A stretch of 14,400 nucleotides of DNA from Flavisolibacter sp. (GCA_025936195.1 JAICTW010000006.1:1-14400), one strand, 5' to 3'; positions 1 to 6,946 are shown, numbered from the stretch's first letter. Program-made: numbers and translations. The notes: a model not told the origin generated them from the letters alone.

Positions 1-111
1 ATCCAGCAAATGCTTTTTAAGCTGATCTTTGGTTTCAGGACTCAGATCATTAATGGTCCGCAAAAGAGCAAACCTGGCTATTTGATAGGTTTGTGGATTA
101 ATATCAGGCAT
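1..111 (-). CDS. Unknown protein, N-terminal 37 residues (runs off left edge)
   Basis: An open frame begins with ATG at 109-111 and stays open to the window edge, giving 37 residues that start MPDINPQTYQIARFALLRTI. The segment reads as soluble and helix-prone (many L, K, Q and T residues), with no signal peptide or membrane segment. The leader before the ATG is A-rich, with a weak AAGAAG stretch, which is usual for this phylum. It points the same way as the TraB/barrel-like pair upstream, but more than 60 bp separates them, so it may have its own promoter. I do not recognise the family from so short a piece. The call as a real gene rests on a clean start and protein-like composition only. Confidence 0.5.
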   Translation of the reverse strand, partial: MPDINPQTYQIARFALLRTINDLSPETKDQLKKHLLD

Positions 112-223
112 TTTTTCGTTTTAATTACTTCTTAAAACTTTATGCCATTCCACAGTTTGTTTAAATGGGAATTATCAACAGGGAGTAAACAATTTGTCAC
201 ATAAGTTTAGCTGGCTGAAAAAA

Positions 224-1030
224 TCAGGATGGCCGATAGGTAAACCAAACGCCAGCCCCATGCCCTTCTTTTTGGTAAGACGATCGGTAACGGTCGCCAA
301 TAATTCCGGCATCCACTTCAAGTCGGATAAAAAATATTTTCCTGTAGATATTCATTTCAATTCCGAGTGGTATCATAGCCTGCCACCGGAAAAAATTCTT
401 GCCTTTCAAATCCGGAAGCTGTGTAGTTTTCGCTTGCCAGCCTTGTTGACGTGAGTATCTACTGCTATCCCACTGCTGTTGGTAGTTATGCAAAAAAGCA
501 AAACTCCCCTGCAAGCTAAATCCGGCTAAAAATGTAAATCTATTAGAAATCCTTATTCTTCTGTTTAGTCCAATTGTGGCACCTAAAAATTGTTCTTTTT
601 GAACAACTGAATACAGGTCTCTGTAAAAGATTGTATCGGATGGCGAAAAAACAACATCTTCGTTTCCTATTACCATATTGTCCTTTACAAGTTTATTACT
701 TATCAATAATCCTGTTTGAATAGTATGATGTTTCCAAAACCGTGATGCCGCAGAACTTTTGTACCATTCTGCACTAACATAATAATTTCGAAAACTTTCT
801 ATTCCTGGATTCCCAGACAAGCTGTTGTATTGCATGCTATTTAAAAAACGCTGATAGCTTGCCGGATCTTTTAAGAACGGAGTGATTGTGGTTGGATTAT
901 TGCCTACGGCATCAACCCAGAACACCCTGTAACCGGCACTATAATCTCTAATTTTTAGATGTTGCCCTTTTGAACGGACACCAAAAAAGAAAAAGAAGAA
1001 TAAAAATAAGATGAGAACTCTAACTCTCAT
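224..1030 (-). CDS. Putative outer-membrane beta-barrel-like protein, unknown function; 3' end may be frameshifted
   Basis: The frame codes for 268 residues with an N-terminal signal peptide whose hydrophobic core is almost entirely Leu and Phe (seven Phe in a row at about residues 11-17), followed by KGQ at about 21-23. The mature part is rich in aromatic residues and in alternating hydrophobic/polar strands, for example around 'HHTIQTGLLISNKLV', 'FTFLAGFSLQGSF' and 'KIFFIRLEVDAGIIG', which suggests a small outer-membrane barrel. No named family was recognised. The start lies 21 bp after the TraB-family stop on the same strand, so the two probably share a transcript. In the chosen frame the protein ends GAGVWFTYRPS. 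Removing one T from the five-T run at 269-273 would switch it into a frame reading KKGMGLAFGLPIGHPDFF, ending at a stop at 175-177. That alternative looks at least as protein-like, so the true C-terminus is uncertain. Confidence 0.68.
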   Translation of the reverse strand: MRVRVLILFLFFFFFFGVRSKGQHLKIRDYSAGYRVFWVDAVGNNPTTITPFLKDPASYQRFLNSMQYNSLSGNPGIESFRNYYVSAEWYKSSAASRFWKHHTIQTGLLISNKLVKDNMVIGNEDVVFSPSDTIFYRDLYSVVQKEQFLGATIGLNRRIRISNRFTFLAGFSLQGSFAFLHNYQQQWDSSRYSRQQGWQAKTTQLPDLKGKNFFRWQAMIPLGIEMNIYRKIFFIRLEVDAGIIGDRYRSSYQKEGHGAGVWFTYRPS

Positions 1031-1051
1031 AAGCAGTGGATAAAAATGAAC

Positions 1052-1978
1052 TTATATCTCTTTAGTTTTCTTTTTGATCATATCATTCTTCACCGGTTCT
1101 ACTTTGTAGCCGGCTTCCTTCAATAAATTCAACACACCTTTTTTCCCTGGCAAATGTCCCGCACCTACAGCCACTACTACCGGATGATCAGCCATTATAT
1201 CCTGCAGCTTTTTTGCCCAGTTGGCATTGCGATCGTACAATAAAATATCGCTAAATCCGGCAATGCTTGGATCGTCTTTGGTAATGTCTTCCATTTTATT
1301 TAGTTCCTGATTACGGTACGCATCGGTCAATACTTTTATTTCGTCTTCGTCATTGTTCTTTCCTGCTTTTTCATCATCAATCATTTTTACCAACTGCTGC
1401 GCCTGTAACTTGTATGGAATTTTATCAAAAATGCCCAATTGATAATCAAATGTTTCCAAACCCTTTATTTCCTTGTCATTCTTCTTTGCTTCATCCATTA
1501 CCAGTTGTTCCATCACGGTCATGTTATCGCAGGTGCCGGATTGTTCCATGATCATGGATTCCAATAACAAGGGCTTATACTTTTCCATCATAGAAAACGG
1601 AATAAGGCTGCTGTTCTGATCAAAATAACCCTTTACTTTTTGATAATCGGAGGGAGAAAGAAGATCGGACAATGTAGTGTCGTCACGCATGGTCATGTGC
1701 ATCATGGCGCTCACCATTTGCATCATGTCGTCCATGTCCAGTTCGAGGTAAACTTTGTCGGCGTTTTTGATGGCATTTTTCAAACTATCGCTTAGTTCAA
1801 TATCGTTAGCACAGATCATGTGCATGGTACCAAAAATGTACGAAGGTTTGGAAAGGTTTTTTCCTGAAATTTTCCAGAGCAAAGTATTTGTATTTAGATC
1901 GGAAGGGGGTTTTTGAGCGAAGCCGCTTAAGGTAATGCCTGTAGCAGCCAGTAAGGTTAGCAGGAACGATTTTTTCAT
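1052..1978 (-). CDS. TraB/GumN family protein
   Basis: The product is 308 residues with a Sec signal peptide (MKKSFLLTLLAATGITLSGFA, cleavage probably near residue 21). The TraB/GumN family (PF01963) is shown by the N-terminal GxMH motif (FGTMH, His at about residue 53) and the C-terminal 'VGAGHLPGKKGVLNLL' block (His at about 275), with the usual acidic/helical stretch between. Distant relatives include Tiki-type proteases and pheromone-shutdown proteins, in which the two conserved His regions are thought to bind metal. The bacterial members are mostly uncharacterised, so no substrate can be assigned. A Met-rich patch (residues about 82-97, eight Met plus one His) lies in the region after the first motif. 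The mature protein should be periplasmic or envelope-exposed. It is the first gene of a pair with the barrel-like gene 21 bp downstream. The ATG at 1976-1978 is chosen because it gives a complete signal peptide. Confidence 0.9.
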   Translation of the reverse strand: MKKSFLLTLLAATGITLSGFAQKPPSDLNTNTLLWKISGKNLSKPSYIFGTMHMICANDIELSDSLKNAIKNADKVYLELDMDDMMQMVSAMMHMTMRDDTTLSDLLSPSDYQKVKGYFDQNSSLIPFSMMEKYKPLLLESMIMEQSGTCDNMTVMEQLVMDEAKKNDKEIKGLETFDYQLGIFDKIPYKLQAQQLVKMIDDEKAGKNNDEDEIKVLTDAYRNQELNKMEDITKDDPSIAGFSDILLYDRNANWAKKLQDIMADHPVVVAVGAGHLPGKKGVLNLLKEAGYKVEPVKNDMIKKKTKEI

Positions 1979-2185
1979 GAAGGCAATTTACACTTTCAAT
2001 TGATTGGAAGGAATAGATGCGGCATTTTTAACAGGGATTAGGAAAATATATCCTTAAGCGAATGAGATATGATTAATGCGAACTTGCAGTAGTTTTGTTT
2101 TTTAATAACTCATCTTTCTATTTCCATTATTCTTCTTTAGCTTTTCGCTTGAAAGGAAAAGTATCAAGACAAAACATTGCTCCGC

Positions 2186-2204
2186 TGTTTTTGCCGGAAA
2201 AACA
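2186..2204 (-). terminator. Weak hairpin downstream of the pentapeptide-repeat gene
   Basis: TGTTTTT (2186-2192) and AAAAACA (2198-2204) are perfect complements of 7 bp around the 5-base loop GCCGG. It sits 45 bp past the stop of the pentapeptide-repeat gene. The stem is mostly A:T and no T-run follows on the minus strand, so it is a poor intrinsic terminator and may be chance. The rest of 1979-2248 shows only the A/T-rich leader of the TraB gene and no recognisable gene. Confidence 0.22.
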
Positions 2205-2248
2205 TCTGTAAATGACCAAACATTGCTAACAATACGGCATCAGGTCTG

Positions 2249-2824
2249 CTAACTTCTGTTATCAATTTCAATATGATATTTATCCAAAAGGCCTGCAACC
2301 CCTGACAGAGAGAATTTTGCATTTTTGATCCGGTTCAGACCGGGATCAATAGAGTAATTAATGGATGTTCTAAAGTCAGCTTGTTCTATTATGGTGTGAT
2401 CAAAGAGTGCTTTGGCCAAATCACAATTTTCAAAAACAGAAGCGGTTAAATCACATTCTGTAAAATCTGCCTCCTGCAATTGTGTATTTCTGAAAATGGT
2501 TTTCCTAATCCTGGCCTGGTAAAAGGAGGAATGATTAAGAAGGCAACGATCAAATGTGAATGAAAGGTTGAATTGGTTGCACTGATCAAAACGAAGTCCG
2601 AGCATTTTACAACCCGTAAAAATTGTTTCCTGAAAATTGGTTTGCGATAATTTCATCAAACTCAAATTACAATCGTTGAAAGTACAATCCATGAACATTA
2701 TTGAAGAAGCATCTGTGTTGGAAAGATCGCAATTGGTGAACGTACAATTTTCATATTCGCCCCTGGCAAGTGCCTGCTTTTTAAAATCAATTTTCCCGAA
2801 AGTTTTATTGAAGAATGATTCCAC
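2249..2824 (-). CDS. Pentapeptide-repeat protein, Qnr/McbG-like
   Basis: The 191-residue product consists largely of pentapeptide repeats from about residue 20 to 150, with the A(D/N)LXX-type pattern and the central Phe/Leu every five residues (CTFTN CDLSN TDASS; ADFTE CDLTA SVFEN CDLAK ALFDH). Such repeats fold into a right-handed quadrilateral beta-helix. The C-terminal 'NRIKNAKFSLSGVAGLL' tail matches the end of the Qnr/McbG-like group, whose studied members mimic B-form DNA and protect gyrase and topoisomerase IV; whether this one does so cannot be read from sequence. Cys is unusually frequent (about ten residues) in repeat positions. There is no signal peptide, so it should be cytoplasmic. 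The start is GTG at 2822-2824: an in-frame TAA lies three codons upstream and the first internal Met is at residue 43, inside the repeats. It is transcribed divergently from gluconokinase. Confidence 0.85.
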   Translation of the reverse strand: MESFFNKTFGKIDFKKQALARGEYENCTFTNCDLSNTDASSIMFMDCTFNDCNLSLMKLSQTNFQETIFTGCKMLGLRFDQCNQFNLSFTFDRCLLNHSSFYQARIRKTIFRNTQLQEADFTECDLTASVFENCDLAKALFDHTIIEQADFRTSINYSIDPGLNRIKNAKFSLSGVAGLLDKYHIEIDNRS

Positions 2825-2908
2825 TTTATTTTATAAGATTGCTTTATTGGAAATAATAAAAATACGTAAGAACAAATCTTAAAAACCAAACTATTGCTAT
2901 ATTCAAGC

Positions 2909-3415
2909 ATGATCATTATTGTAATGGGTGTAACCGGAAGCGGTAAAAGCACCATTGGAAAACTTTTGGCTGATCATCTTTCACTTCCTTTTGTGGAAGC
3001 CGATGATTTTCATTCCAAAGAAAATGTAGCCAAAATGAGCAAGGGTATTCCGTTAACAGATGAAGACCGCTATCCCTGGCTGCAATCGCTTTCGCAGACA
3101 TTGCAAAGAGAAGAAAAAAATAAAGGTGCCGTACTGGCCTGTTCAGCATTAAAAGAACAGTACAGGCATCTGCTTCAACAAGGACTAAACGAAAAAATTA
3201 TATGGATCTACCTTGAAGGCTCAGAGAAAATGATAAGTGAAAGAATGAGAAAAAGACAAGGACATTTTATGCCTGAAGAATTATTGCATTCCCAATTTGT
3301 AACATTGGAGAAGCCGGACTATGCTTACTCTTTTTCAATTGAAAAAAAGCCCGAAGCAATTGTTAGCGAGATACTGAAGATTATCAAAAATCAGCCACCG
3401 CATCAGCAACCTTAA
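2909..3415 (+). CDS. gntK: Gluconokinase
   Basis: The 168-residue enzyme phosphorylates D-gluconate with ATP to 6-phosphogluconate, feeding the pentose phosphate or Entner-Doudoroff route in the cytoplasm. The family is shown by the P-loop MGVTGSGKST (Gly7 to Thr15), the FxEADDFHSKENVAKM block with GIPLTDEDRxPWL after it, LACSALKEQYR, and the diagnostic RQGHFMPEELLHSQFVTLE segment. The length fits the usual 160-175 residues. I chose the ATG at 2909 rather than an in-frame TTG at 2894, because the protein then starts right at the first beta-strand of the P-loop fold (MIIIVMG). No gluconate permease, 6-phosphogluconate dehydrogenase or gluconate regulator is adjacent, so it appears to be a stand-alone gene. 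Its 85-bp upstream region is shared with the divergent pentapeptide-repeat gene. Confidence 0.95.
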   Translation: MIIIVMGVTGSGKSTIGKLLADHLSLPFVEADDFHSKENVAKMSKGIPLTDEDRYPWLQSLSQTLQREEKNKGAVLACSALKEQYRHLLQQGLNEKIIWIYLEGSEKMISERMRKRQGHFMPEELLHSQFVTLEKPDYAYSFSIEKKPEAIVSEILKIIKNQPPHQQP

Positions 3416-3470
3416 TGGCTTGATCAACGGTTTAACACTATCCTGCTCATGTTCTCTTAAACAAAATAAA

Positions 3471-3494
3471 GCGGCTTGTGAGGGCACAAGCCGC
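3471..3494 (-). terminator. Intrinsic terminator between converging genes
   Basis: GCGGCTTGTG (3471-3480) and CACAAGCCGC (3485-3494) form a perfect 10-bp G+C-rich stem with the 4-base loop AGGG. Read on the minus strand the stem is followed by TTTATTTTGTTT, the T-tract expected of a Rho-independent terminator for the M49 peptidase gene, whose stop is 24 bp away. On the plus strand it lies 55 bp after the gluconokinase stop and is followed by GGCAAAAAAT, so it is at best a weak terminator in that direction. Confidence 0.85.
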
Positions 3495-3517
3495 GGCAAA
3501 AAATCATTTAGCAATTG

Positions 3518-5167
3518 TTATTTCAATCCCAACACTTCTGCTCCCTGTTCAAAAACAATATCCACAGGAATTCCTTTTTCTTTCAGTTTGTTCAGGTCTT
3601 TTTGCAAATCCGGATTGACAATCCCTTTTTCTTTTGAAAGCTTCTCCACTCCTGCTTTATCGCCATTGCCCTGAAGTGTAAGAATTAAATTACTCAGATC
3701 ATTCATGGCTGTTCTGAATTGATCATAGTTCACTTTGTAATAACCTTCCGGTGTTTTTTCGAACGCACCTTTTTCTTCAAAAAAATTAAAGGAAAGCATG
3801 TTGGCCCTTCCGTGTGCATCGGCTGCACTGAAACGCACCGAGCGAAGAATACCTGCCATGAAAGTGGTATAATAATTTTCAATGGGACCGGGAAGTTCTC
3901 CTTTCTCCACCAGCTTTGTCACCATGTATAAGCCAAGAATATCAGCCTTACATTCTTCCAGCCAAGAGCCCTGTTCCTGCAAAGCCGCACGCACTGTGCC
4001 TTTTCCATTGATGGTTGATTTAATTCCCAGTCCATGTGCTACTTCATGAAACATGACATTGGCAAAGAAAGCATCGAAATTTACTTTAGACAATTGTGAT
4101 GGATCAATCAGTGTTTTGGCAATCGGTGTCAATATCTGATCAAACTTTGCCCTCATAGCATTCTTCTGTTGCGAACGGCGGGTGCCTTTTGTTTTTTGAA
4201 TTTCTTCATCATTAGGTAAATTAACGGCAATGGTTTTTCCGCCACTGTTGGCCTGTCCGGCGTAAAACACCACATCGTATGCATTCAATTCAGAAGAAGT
4301 GCCGGGTTTTTCTGCTTTGTATTTTGCATCTACCGGAAGTCCCTGCTGAAGTTCCGGCAACAAAGCCACGTATTTAGCCAGGCGCTGACTCCATTCTTTA
4401 TCCTTCACCAATACATAAGCTTCATAAGCGTTGCGTGCATTGTACAACTGGTCTTCATAGTTTTCAATTGGGCCGATAATGATATCAATGCCATTGTTCT
4501 TCATATCGAGCCAGGCAATATCGCTTGTTGTAAAATTATCGGTGAGCAATGCCTGTGAACGAAGCCGTAAATATTTTTTCAGACCCGGATCTTCCGCCAA
4601 ATCAGAAGCTTGCTTCAACAAAGACGATGCTCTTTGCAAAGGCTCTTTATACGCAATATGATAAGGAATAGAAATTAATTTTCCGGTACTGTCTCTTCTT
4701 ATCAGCGAATATTGTCCATGCTTTTCTTTCAAATCCGATTTCTCAATTTCTTCTTTAGTAATATCGGCAGGATAAAAGTTGGCGCCCAAAGGCTTGGGAC
4801 CAACGCCTGCCACAAATGGCGTATCGTTATTTAATTTATCCCATGGGCCGTAATTGATCCGGATAAACTCTTTTGTTTTTTCATCCTGAACTGCGTCGAG
4901 CAAACTATCCCTGTGACCGTAGCATTGATTCCAATAAAGAGTATCCATAATTTTTGATGCCTCAATCAACAATGGGATCATTTGCTTTTCCTTTTCGGTA
5001 AGAGCAAGATCAGTCGTGAGCTTTACTGTGGCATATCCGGCCAGATGTTGTGCTGCATACGATTCTGCTGAATCTTTTCTACCGGAACTGGAATTAACCG
5101 TTGCTGAATTATTGCAGGAGATTAGAAAAATAAAAGCCAGGCTCAGTAAACAGAAAAATTGCTTCAT
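3518..5167 (-). CDS. M49 family metallopeptidase (dipeptidyl-peptidase III type), lipoprotein
   Basis: The 549-residue product has a lipoprotein signal peptide with the lipobox LISC (Cys at about residue 18), so it should be anchored in the envelope. The zinc site of the M49 family is visible: HEVAHGLG at residues 374-381 (His374, Glu375, His378) and EECKAD at 404-409, equivalent to EECRAE of dipeptidyl-peptidase III, whose second Glu is a zinc ligand. Family enzymes release dipeptides from the N-terminus of short peptides. The first motif is the five-residue HExxH form rather than the HExxGH form of the animal and Bacteroides thetaiotaomicron enzymes; as I recall, plant and Caldithrix enzymes also have the short form. 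The protein is also shorter than the roughly 700-residue classical members. A Bacteroidota-type promoter lies just upstream and a strong terminator downstream, so the gene is probably monocistronic. Family confidence is high, exact substrate unknown. Confidence 0.88.
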   Translation of the reverse strand: MKQFFCLLSLAFIFLISCNNSATVNSSSGRKDSAESYAAQHLAGYATVKLTTDLALTEKEKQMIPLLIEASKIMDTLYWNQCYGHRDSLLDAVQDEKTKEFIRINYGPWDKLNNDTPFVAGVGPKPLGANFYPADITKEEIEKSDLKEKHGQYSLIRRDSTGKLISIPYHIAYKEPLQRASSLLKQASDLAEDPGLKKYLRLRSQALLTDNFTTSDIAWLDMKNNGIDIIIGPIENYEDQLYNARNAYEAYVLVKDKEWSQRLAKYVALLPELQQGLPVDAKYKAEKPGTSSELNAYDVVFYAGQANSGGKTIAVNLPNDEEIQKTKGTRRSQQKNAMRAKFDQILTPIAKTLIDPSQLSKVNFDAFFANVMFHEVAHGLGIKSTINGKGTVRAALQEQGSWLEECKADILGLYMVTKLVEKGELPGPIENYYTTFMAGILRSVRFSAADAHGRANMLSFNFFEEKGAFEKTPEGYYKVNYDQFRTAMNDLSNLILTLQGNGDKAGVEKLSKEKGIVNPDLQKDLNKLKEKGIPVDIVFEQGAEVLGLK

Positions 5168-5199
5168 GGAGATTTACAGTTTGGTGGAATGATGTTTAT

Positions 5200-5232
5200 C
5201 AAATGTAAAGAAAGCAGCAATCTAAATGAAAA
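5200..5232 (-). promoter_or_regulatory. Bacteroidota-type promoter of the M49 peptidase gene
   Basis: On the minus strand TACATTTG (5200-5207) matches the TAnnTTTG -7 consensus of the Bacteroidota housekeeping sigma factor exactly. TTTTC (5228-5232) sits 20 bp upstream, where the TTTG-like -33 box is expected. Transcription would start about 25-30 bases before the ATG at 5167. This was assigned by eye, with no test of how often such a match occurs by chance. Confidence 0.5.
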
Positions 5233-5326
5233 GATGAAGCGGTAGTTGGCACAGCTTTTTTAGAAATCATTTTGGTGATGGATTTATTTAGGTGAGGGAT
5301 CAATTCTTTAAATTAAATTTTAGGCT

Positions 5327-5614
5327 ATGACACTAATGGGATTTTTAGTTCTCCTGTTGATTGCAGCCATTTGCGGTTCAATAGGACAGGCGCTGGCAGG
5401 TTATGATTTGGGTGGATGTCTGGTATCCATTGTAGTTGGTTTTATTGGCGCTTATATTGGTTTGTGGATTGCAGGCGAATTTGGGCTGCCCAAAATATTC
5501 CAGATTACAATTCAGGGGAAAGCCTTTCCCATTGTATGGGCAGTCATCGGTTCTGCCTTATTTACACTGATTGTGGCTTTATTGCGAAGGGCATTTATTG
5601 GCAGGAGATATTAG
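5327..5614 (+). CDS. GlsB/YeaQ/YmgE-family small membrane protein
   Basis: The 95-residue product has three hydrophobic segments (about residues 4-22, 30-50 and 68-88) separated by short Gly-rich turns, and ends in RRAFIGRRY. The Gly-spaced first and second helices (ICGSIGQALAGYDLGG, VVGFIGAYIGLWIA) fit the transglycosylase-associated/GlsB family (PF04226), small inner-membrane proteins often induced by stress in other bacteria; their molecular role is not established. Two starts are possible: the ATG at 5327, and one at 5336 that gives the MGFLVLL beginning usual for the family. The short distance between a TAAATTTT box and 5327 gives slight support to the later start. The gene faces away from the M49 peptidase gene and toward the DUF2188 gene. 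It is probably transcribed alone. Confidence 0.82.
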   Translation: MTLMGFLVLLLIAAICGSIGQALAGYDLGGCLVSIVVGFIGAYIGLWIAGEFGLPKIFQITIQGKAFPIVWAVIGSALFTLIVALLRRAFIGRRY

Positions 5615-5735
5615 ATATTGAGATGGTAATATATCAGAATAGTTATTGCCAGAGTTGCGCTCAGCTTTTTGGCTGAATGATCGTTATTAGAGAATGACTG
5701 TGATACAGATTTTGTACAGATACAAACATTCAAAA

Positions 5736-5759
5736 CTCTGTGCTCCATAGAGCCCAGAG
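5736..5759 (-). terminator. Probable intrinsic terminator of the DUF2188 gene
   Basis: CTCTGTGCTC (5736-5745) pairs with GAGCCCAGAG (5750-5759) around the loop CATA, with a single T/C mismatch in the middle, giving a 5+4 bp stem. On the minus strand it is followed by TTTTGAATGTTTG, a short T-rich tail, 46 bp after the stop of the DUF2188 gene. It lies between converging genes and could also stop plus-strand transcripts weakly. Confidence 0.5.
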
Positions 5760-5805
5760 CTGAATGTAAAACTTCTATTTACTTACAAACAAATATCATG
5801 AACCA

Positions 5806-6051
5806 TTAACTGGGTGATTGTCTCGGATCATCACCATAAGTGGATTCATACTCCATATTGCCATCATGCTTATGCACTTTTACCTGTCCCAATCCAGCAT
5901 GCCGTGCCCGGTCTTTAGCAAACTCCACAGCATCTTCTTTCCTGTCGAATTCACGCCTGAAATCGGCATCTTCCTGCGAAACCACCCATCTTTCAGCCGA
6001 TGCATTCGGCACCACATGATAAACTGTTCTTCTATCACGATCGTTAGCCAT
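5806..6051 (-). CDS. DUF2188 domain-containing protein
   Basis: From the ATG at 6049-6051 the product is 81 residues, starting MANDRDRRTVYHVVP. The DUF2188 pattern (PF09954) is present nearly throughout: YHVVPN near the start, a Trp in 'ERWVV', the 'DRKEDAVEFAKDRA' helix, 'VKVHKHDGN' and a final YGDDP. The function of the family is unknown. The protein is soluble, highly charged and lacks a signal peptide. A longer frame could start with TTG at 6114 and overlap the DUF4184 stop, but a textbook Shine-Dalgarno sequence AAGGAGGT (6056-6063) stands 4 bases before the chosen ATG, and homology begins there. It follows the DUF4184 gene by 55 bp on the same strand, so the two may be cotranscribed. 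Confidence 0.85.
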   Translation of the reverse strand: MANDRDRRTVYHVVPNASAERWVVSQEDADFRREFDRKEDAVEFAKDRARHAGLGQVKVHKHDGNMEYESTYGDDPRQSPS

Positions 6052-6055
6052 CTGA

Positions 6056-6063
6056 ACCTCCTT
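6056..6063 (-). promoter_or_regulatory. Strong Shine-Dalgarno site deciding the DUF2188 start
   Basis: Read on the minus strand this is AAGGAGGT, followed by TCAG and then ATG. It is an almost perfect complement of the 16S anti-Shine-Dalgarno and decides in favour of the internal ATG over the upstream TTG. None of the other gene starts I checked in the window has such a site. Confidence 0.75.
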
Positions 6064-6106
6064 TTTGAAGAGTGTTTCAACAAATGTGCCATCCATTTTC
6101 CTTTGA

Positions 6107-6862
6107 TCATTCAACGTTTTTGAGAAAGGGCTTTGAATGGTGTTGATATTTCCTCATCACCATTGAAGTTACAAGCAATGCAATAAGGAAAGCAGCAATG
6201 CAACTATCCACAAAAATCACAAGATTCAAATCGCTGTTCATAACTATTCTGATCAGTACGATTACAATTGTTATTACTAGAATCACTGGCCAGTAATTTT
6301 TGCCGGAAGAAACTATTTGCCATTTACCCGGATGCGGCATTTTCCAAAAGGCACCCGCCAATAAAGCCACTCCTATTACAGAATTCAATCCCCAATACAG
6401 ATAATATACAACCGTGTCTTTGTAGGGAATGGTTTTGTTTTGAATATAATTAGTTTGCTCAATCGAGCTGGTGGTTTCATGTGTCAGATAGTCCCAGATA
6501 AGATGTGTGGCCGTTCCAATCATAATACAAAAAATAATTACAAACCAGTTTTTGCGAAACCAGGCATTCCAGTTAAACGAAAGGCAATGAACGCAGCGAA
6601 GCAAGAGCGGTCTTGGCAAATGAAGGATCAATTCATTGCGCACAAGATTGTGAAAGACAAAACACATGATCAGCGCAGCAGGAAGATCGAACCAGAAAAG
6701 CCCGGCCCAGGTATGACTGAAATAACTTGTGGCCGAAAAACGAAGAAAATATTCCAGGTCAGGGATCATGCTTCCAACTACCAGGCCGGTAAATGAAACA
6801 TATTTCTTTGGCAAATAACTGAACGGAAGAATGGCAGCAGGGTGCGCAAATATAAATGGCAT
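6107..6862 (-). CDS. DUF4184 family membrane protein
   Basis: From the ATG at 6860-6862 the product is 251 residues and begins MPFIFAHPAAILPF, which is the characteristic N-terminus of the DUF4184 family. It continues with FTGLVVGSMIPDLEYFLRF (acidic residues after the first helix), FSHTWAGLFWFDLP, and a later THLIWDYLTH with paired His/Asp residues. These HP, PD, H and HxxWD positions resemble the metal-binding pattern of the YdjM/LexA-regulated membrane hydrolase group, but catalysis is unproven. About six membrane segments are visible, and the tail ends in a basic cytoplasmic stretch. An upstream GTG at 6973 would add 37 residues with no family character, so I reject it. It may share a transcript with the DUF2188 gene 55 bp downstream. 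The function is unknown. Confidence 0.85.
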   Translation of the reverse strand: MPFIFAHPAAILPFSYLPKKYVSFTGLVVGSMIPDLEYFLRFSATSYFSHTWAGLFWFDLPAALIMCFVFHNLVRNELILHLPRPLLLRCVHCLSFNWNAWFRKNWFVIIFCIMIGTATHLIWDYLTHETTSSIEQTNYIQNKTIPYKDTVVYYLYWGLNSVIGVALLAGAFWKMPHPGKWQIVSSGKNYWPVILVITIVIVLIRIVMNSDLNLVIFVDSCIAAFLIALLVTSMVMRKYQHHSKPFLKNVE

Positions 6863-6920
6863 TGTAGCTGAAATAAAATTGGAACGCAAGTTTACAACTT
6901 CTTGTTTTATCGGCAGATCG

Positions 6921-6946
6921 TTTGTAAAGCAACTGCTTTTTACAAA
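6921..6946. repeat. Inverted repeat upstream of the DUF4184 gene
   Basis: TTTGTAAA (6921-6928) and TTTACAAA (6939-6946) are perfect 8-bp inverted repeats separated by 10 bases. The element lies 59 bp before the DUF4184 start and 61 bp after the glycoside-hydrolase stop. No T-tract follows on the minus strand, so a terminator is unlikely. A dyad of this size with about one and a half helical turns between half-site centres is compatible with an operator, but it is A/T-rich and could be chance. Confidence 0.35.

Noticed and set aside
194..454. 86-residue plus-strand frame
   Set aside because: It is antisense to the barrel-like gene and to its likely alternative C-terminal frame; no family or leader supports it.
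2172..2227. AAACATTGCT present twice (2172-2181 and 2218-2227)
   Set aside because: Only two 10-bp copies in an A/T-rich spacer, with no third copy, no symmetry and no mobile-element features.
5711..5726. TTTGTA-CAGA-TACAAA dyad as a terminator for the small membrane protein gene
   Set aside because: The 6-bp A/T-rich stem is weak and no T-tract follows; kept only as a possible relative of the larger dyad at 6921.
5880..6110. 76-residue minus-strand frame overlapping the DUF2188 gene
   Set aside because: It is a shadow in a different frame; the DUF2188 frame has both family motifs and the Shine-Dalgarno site.
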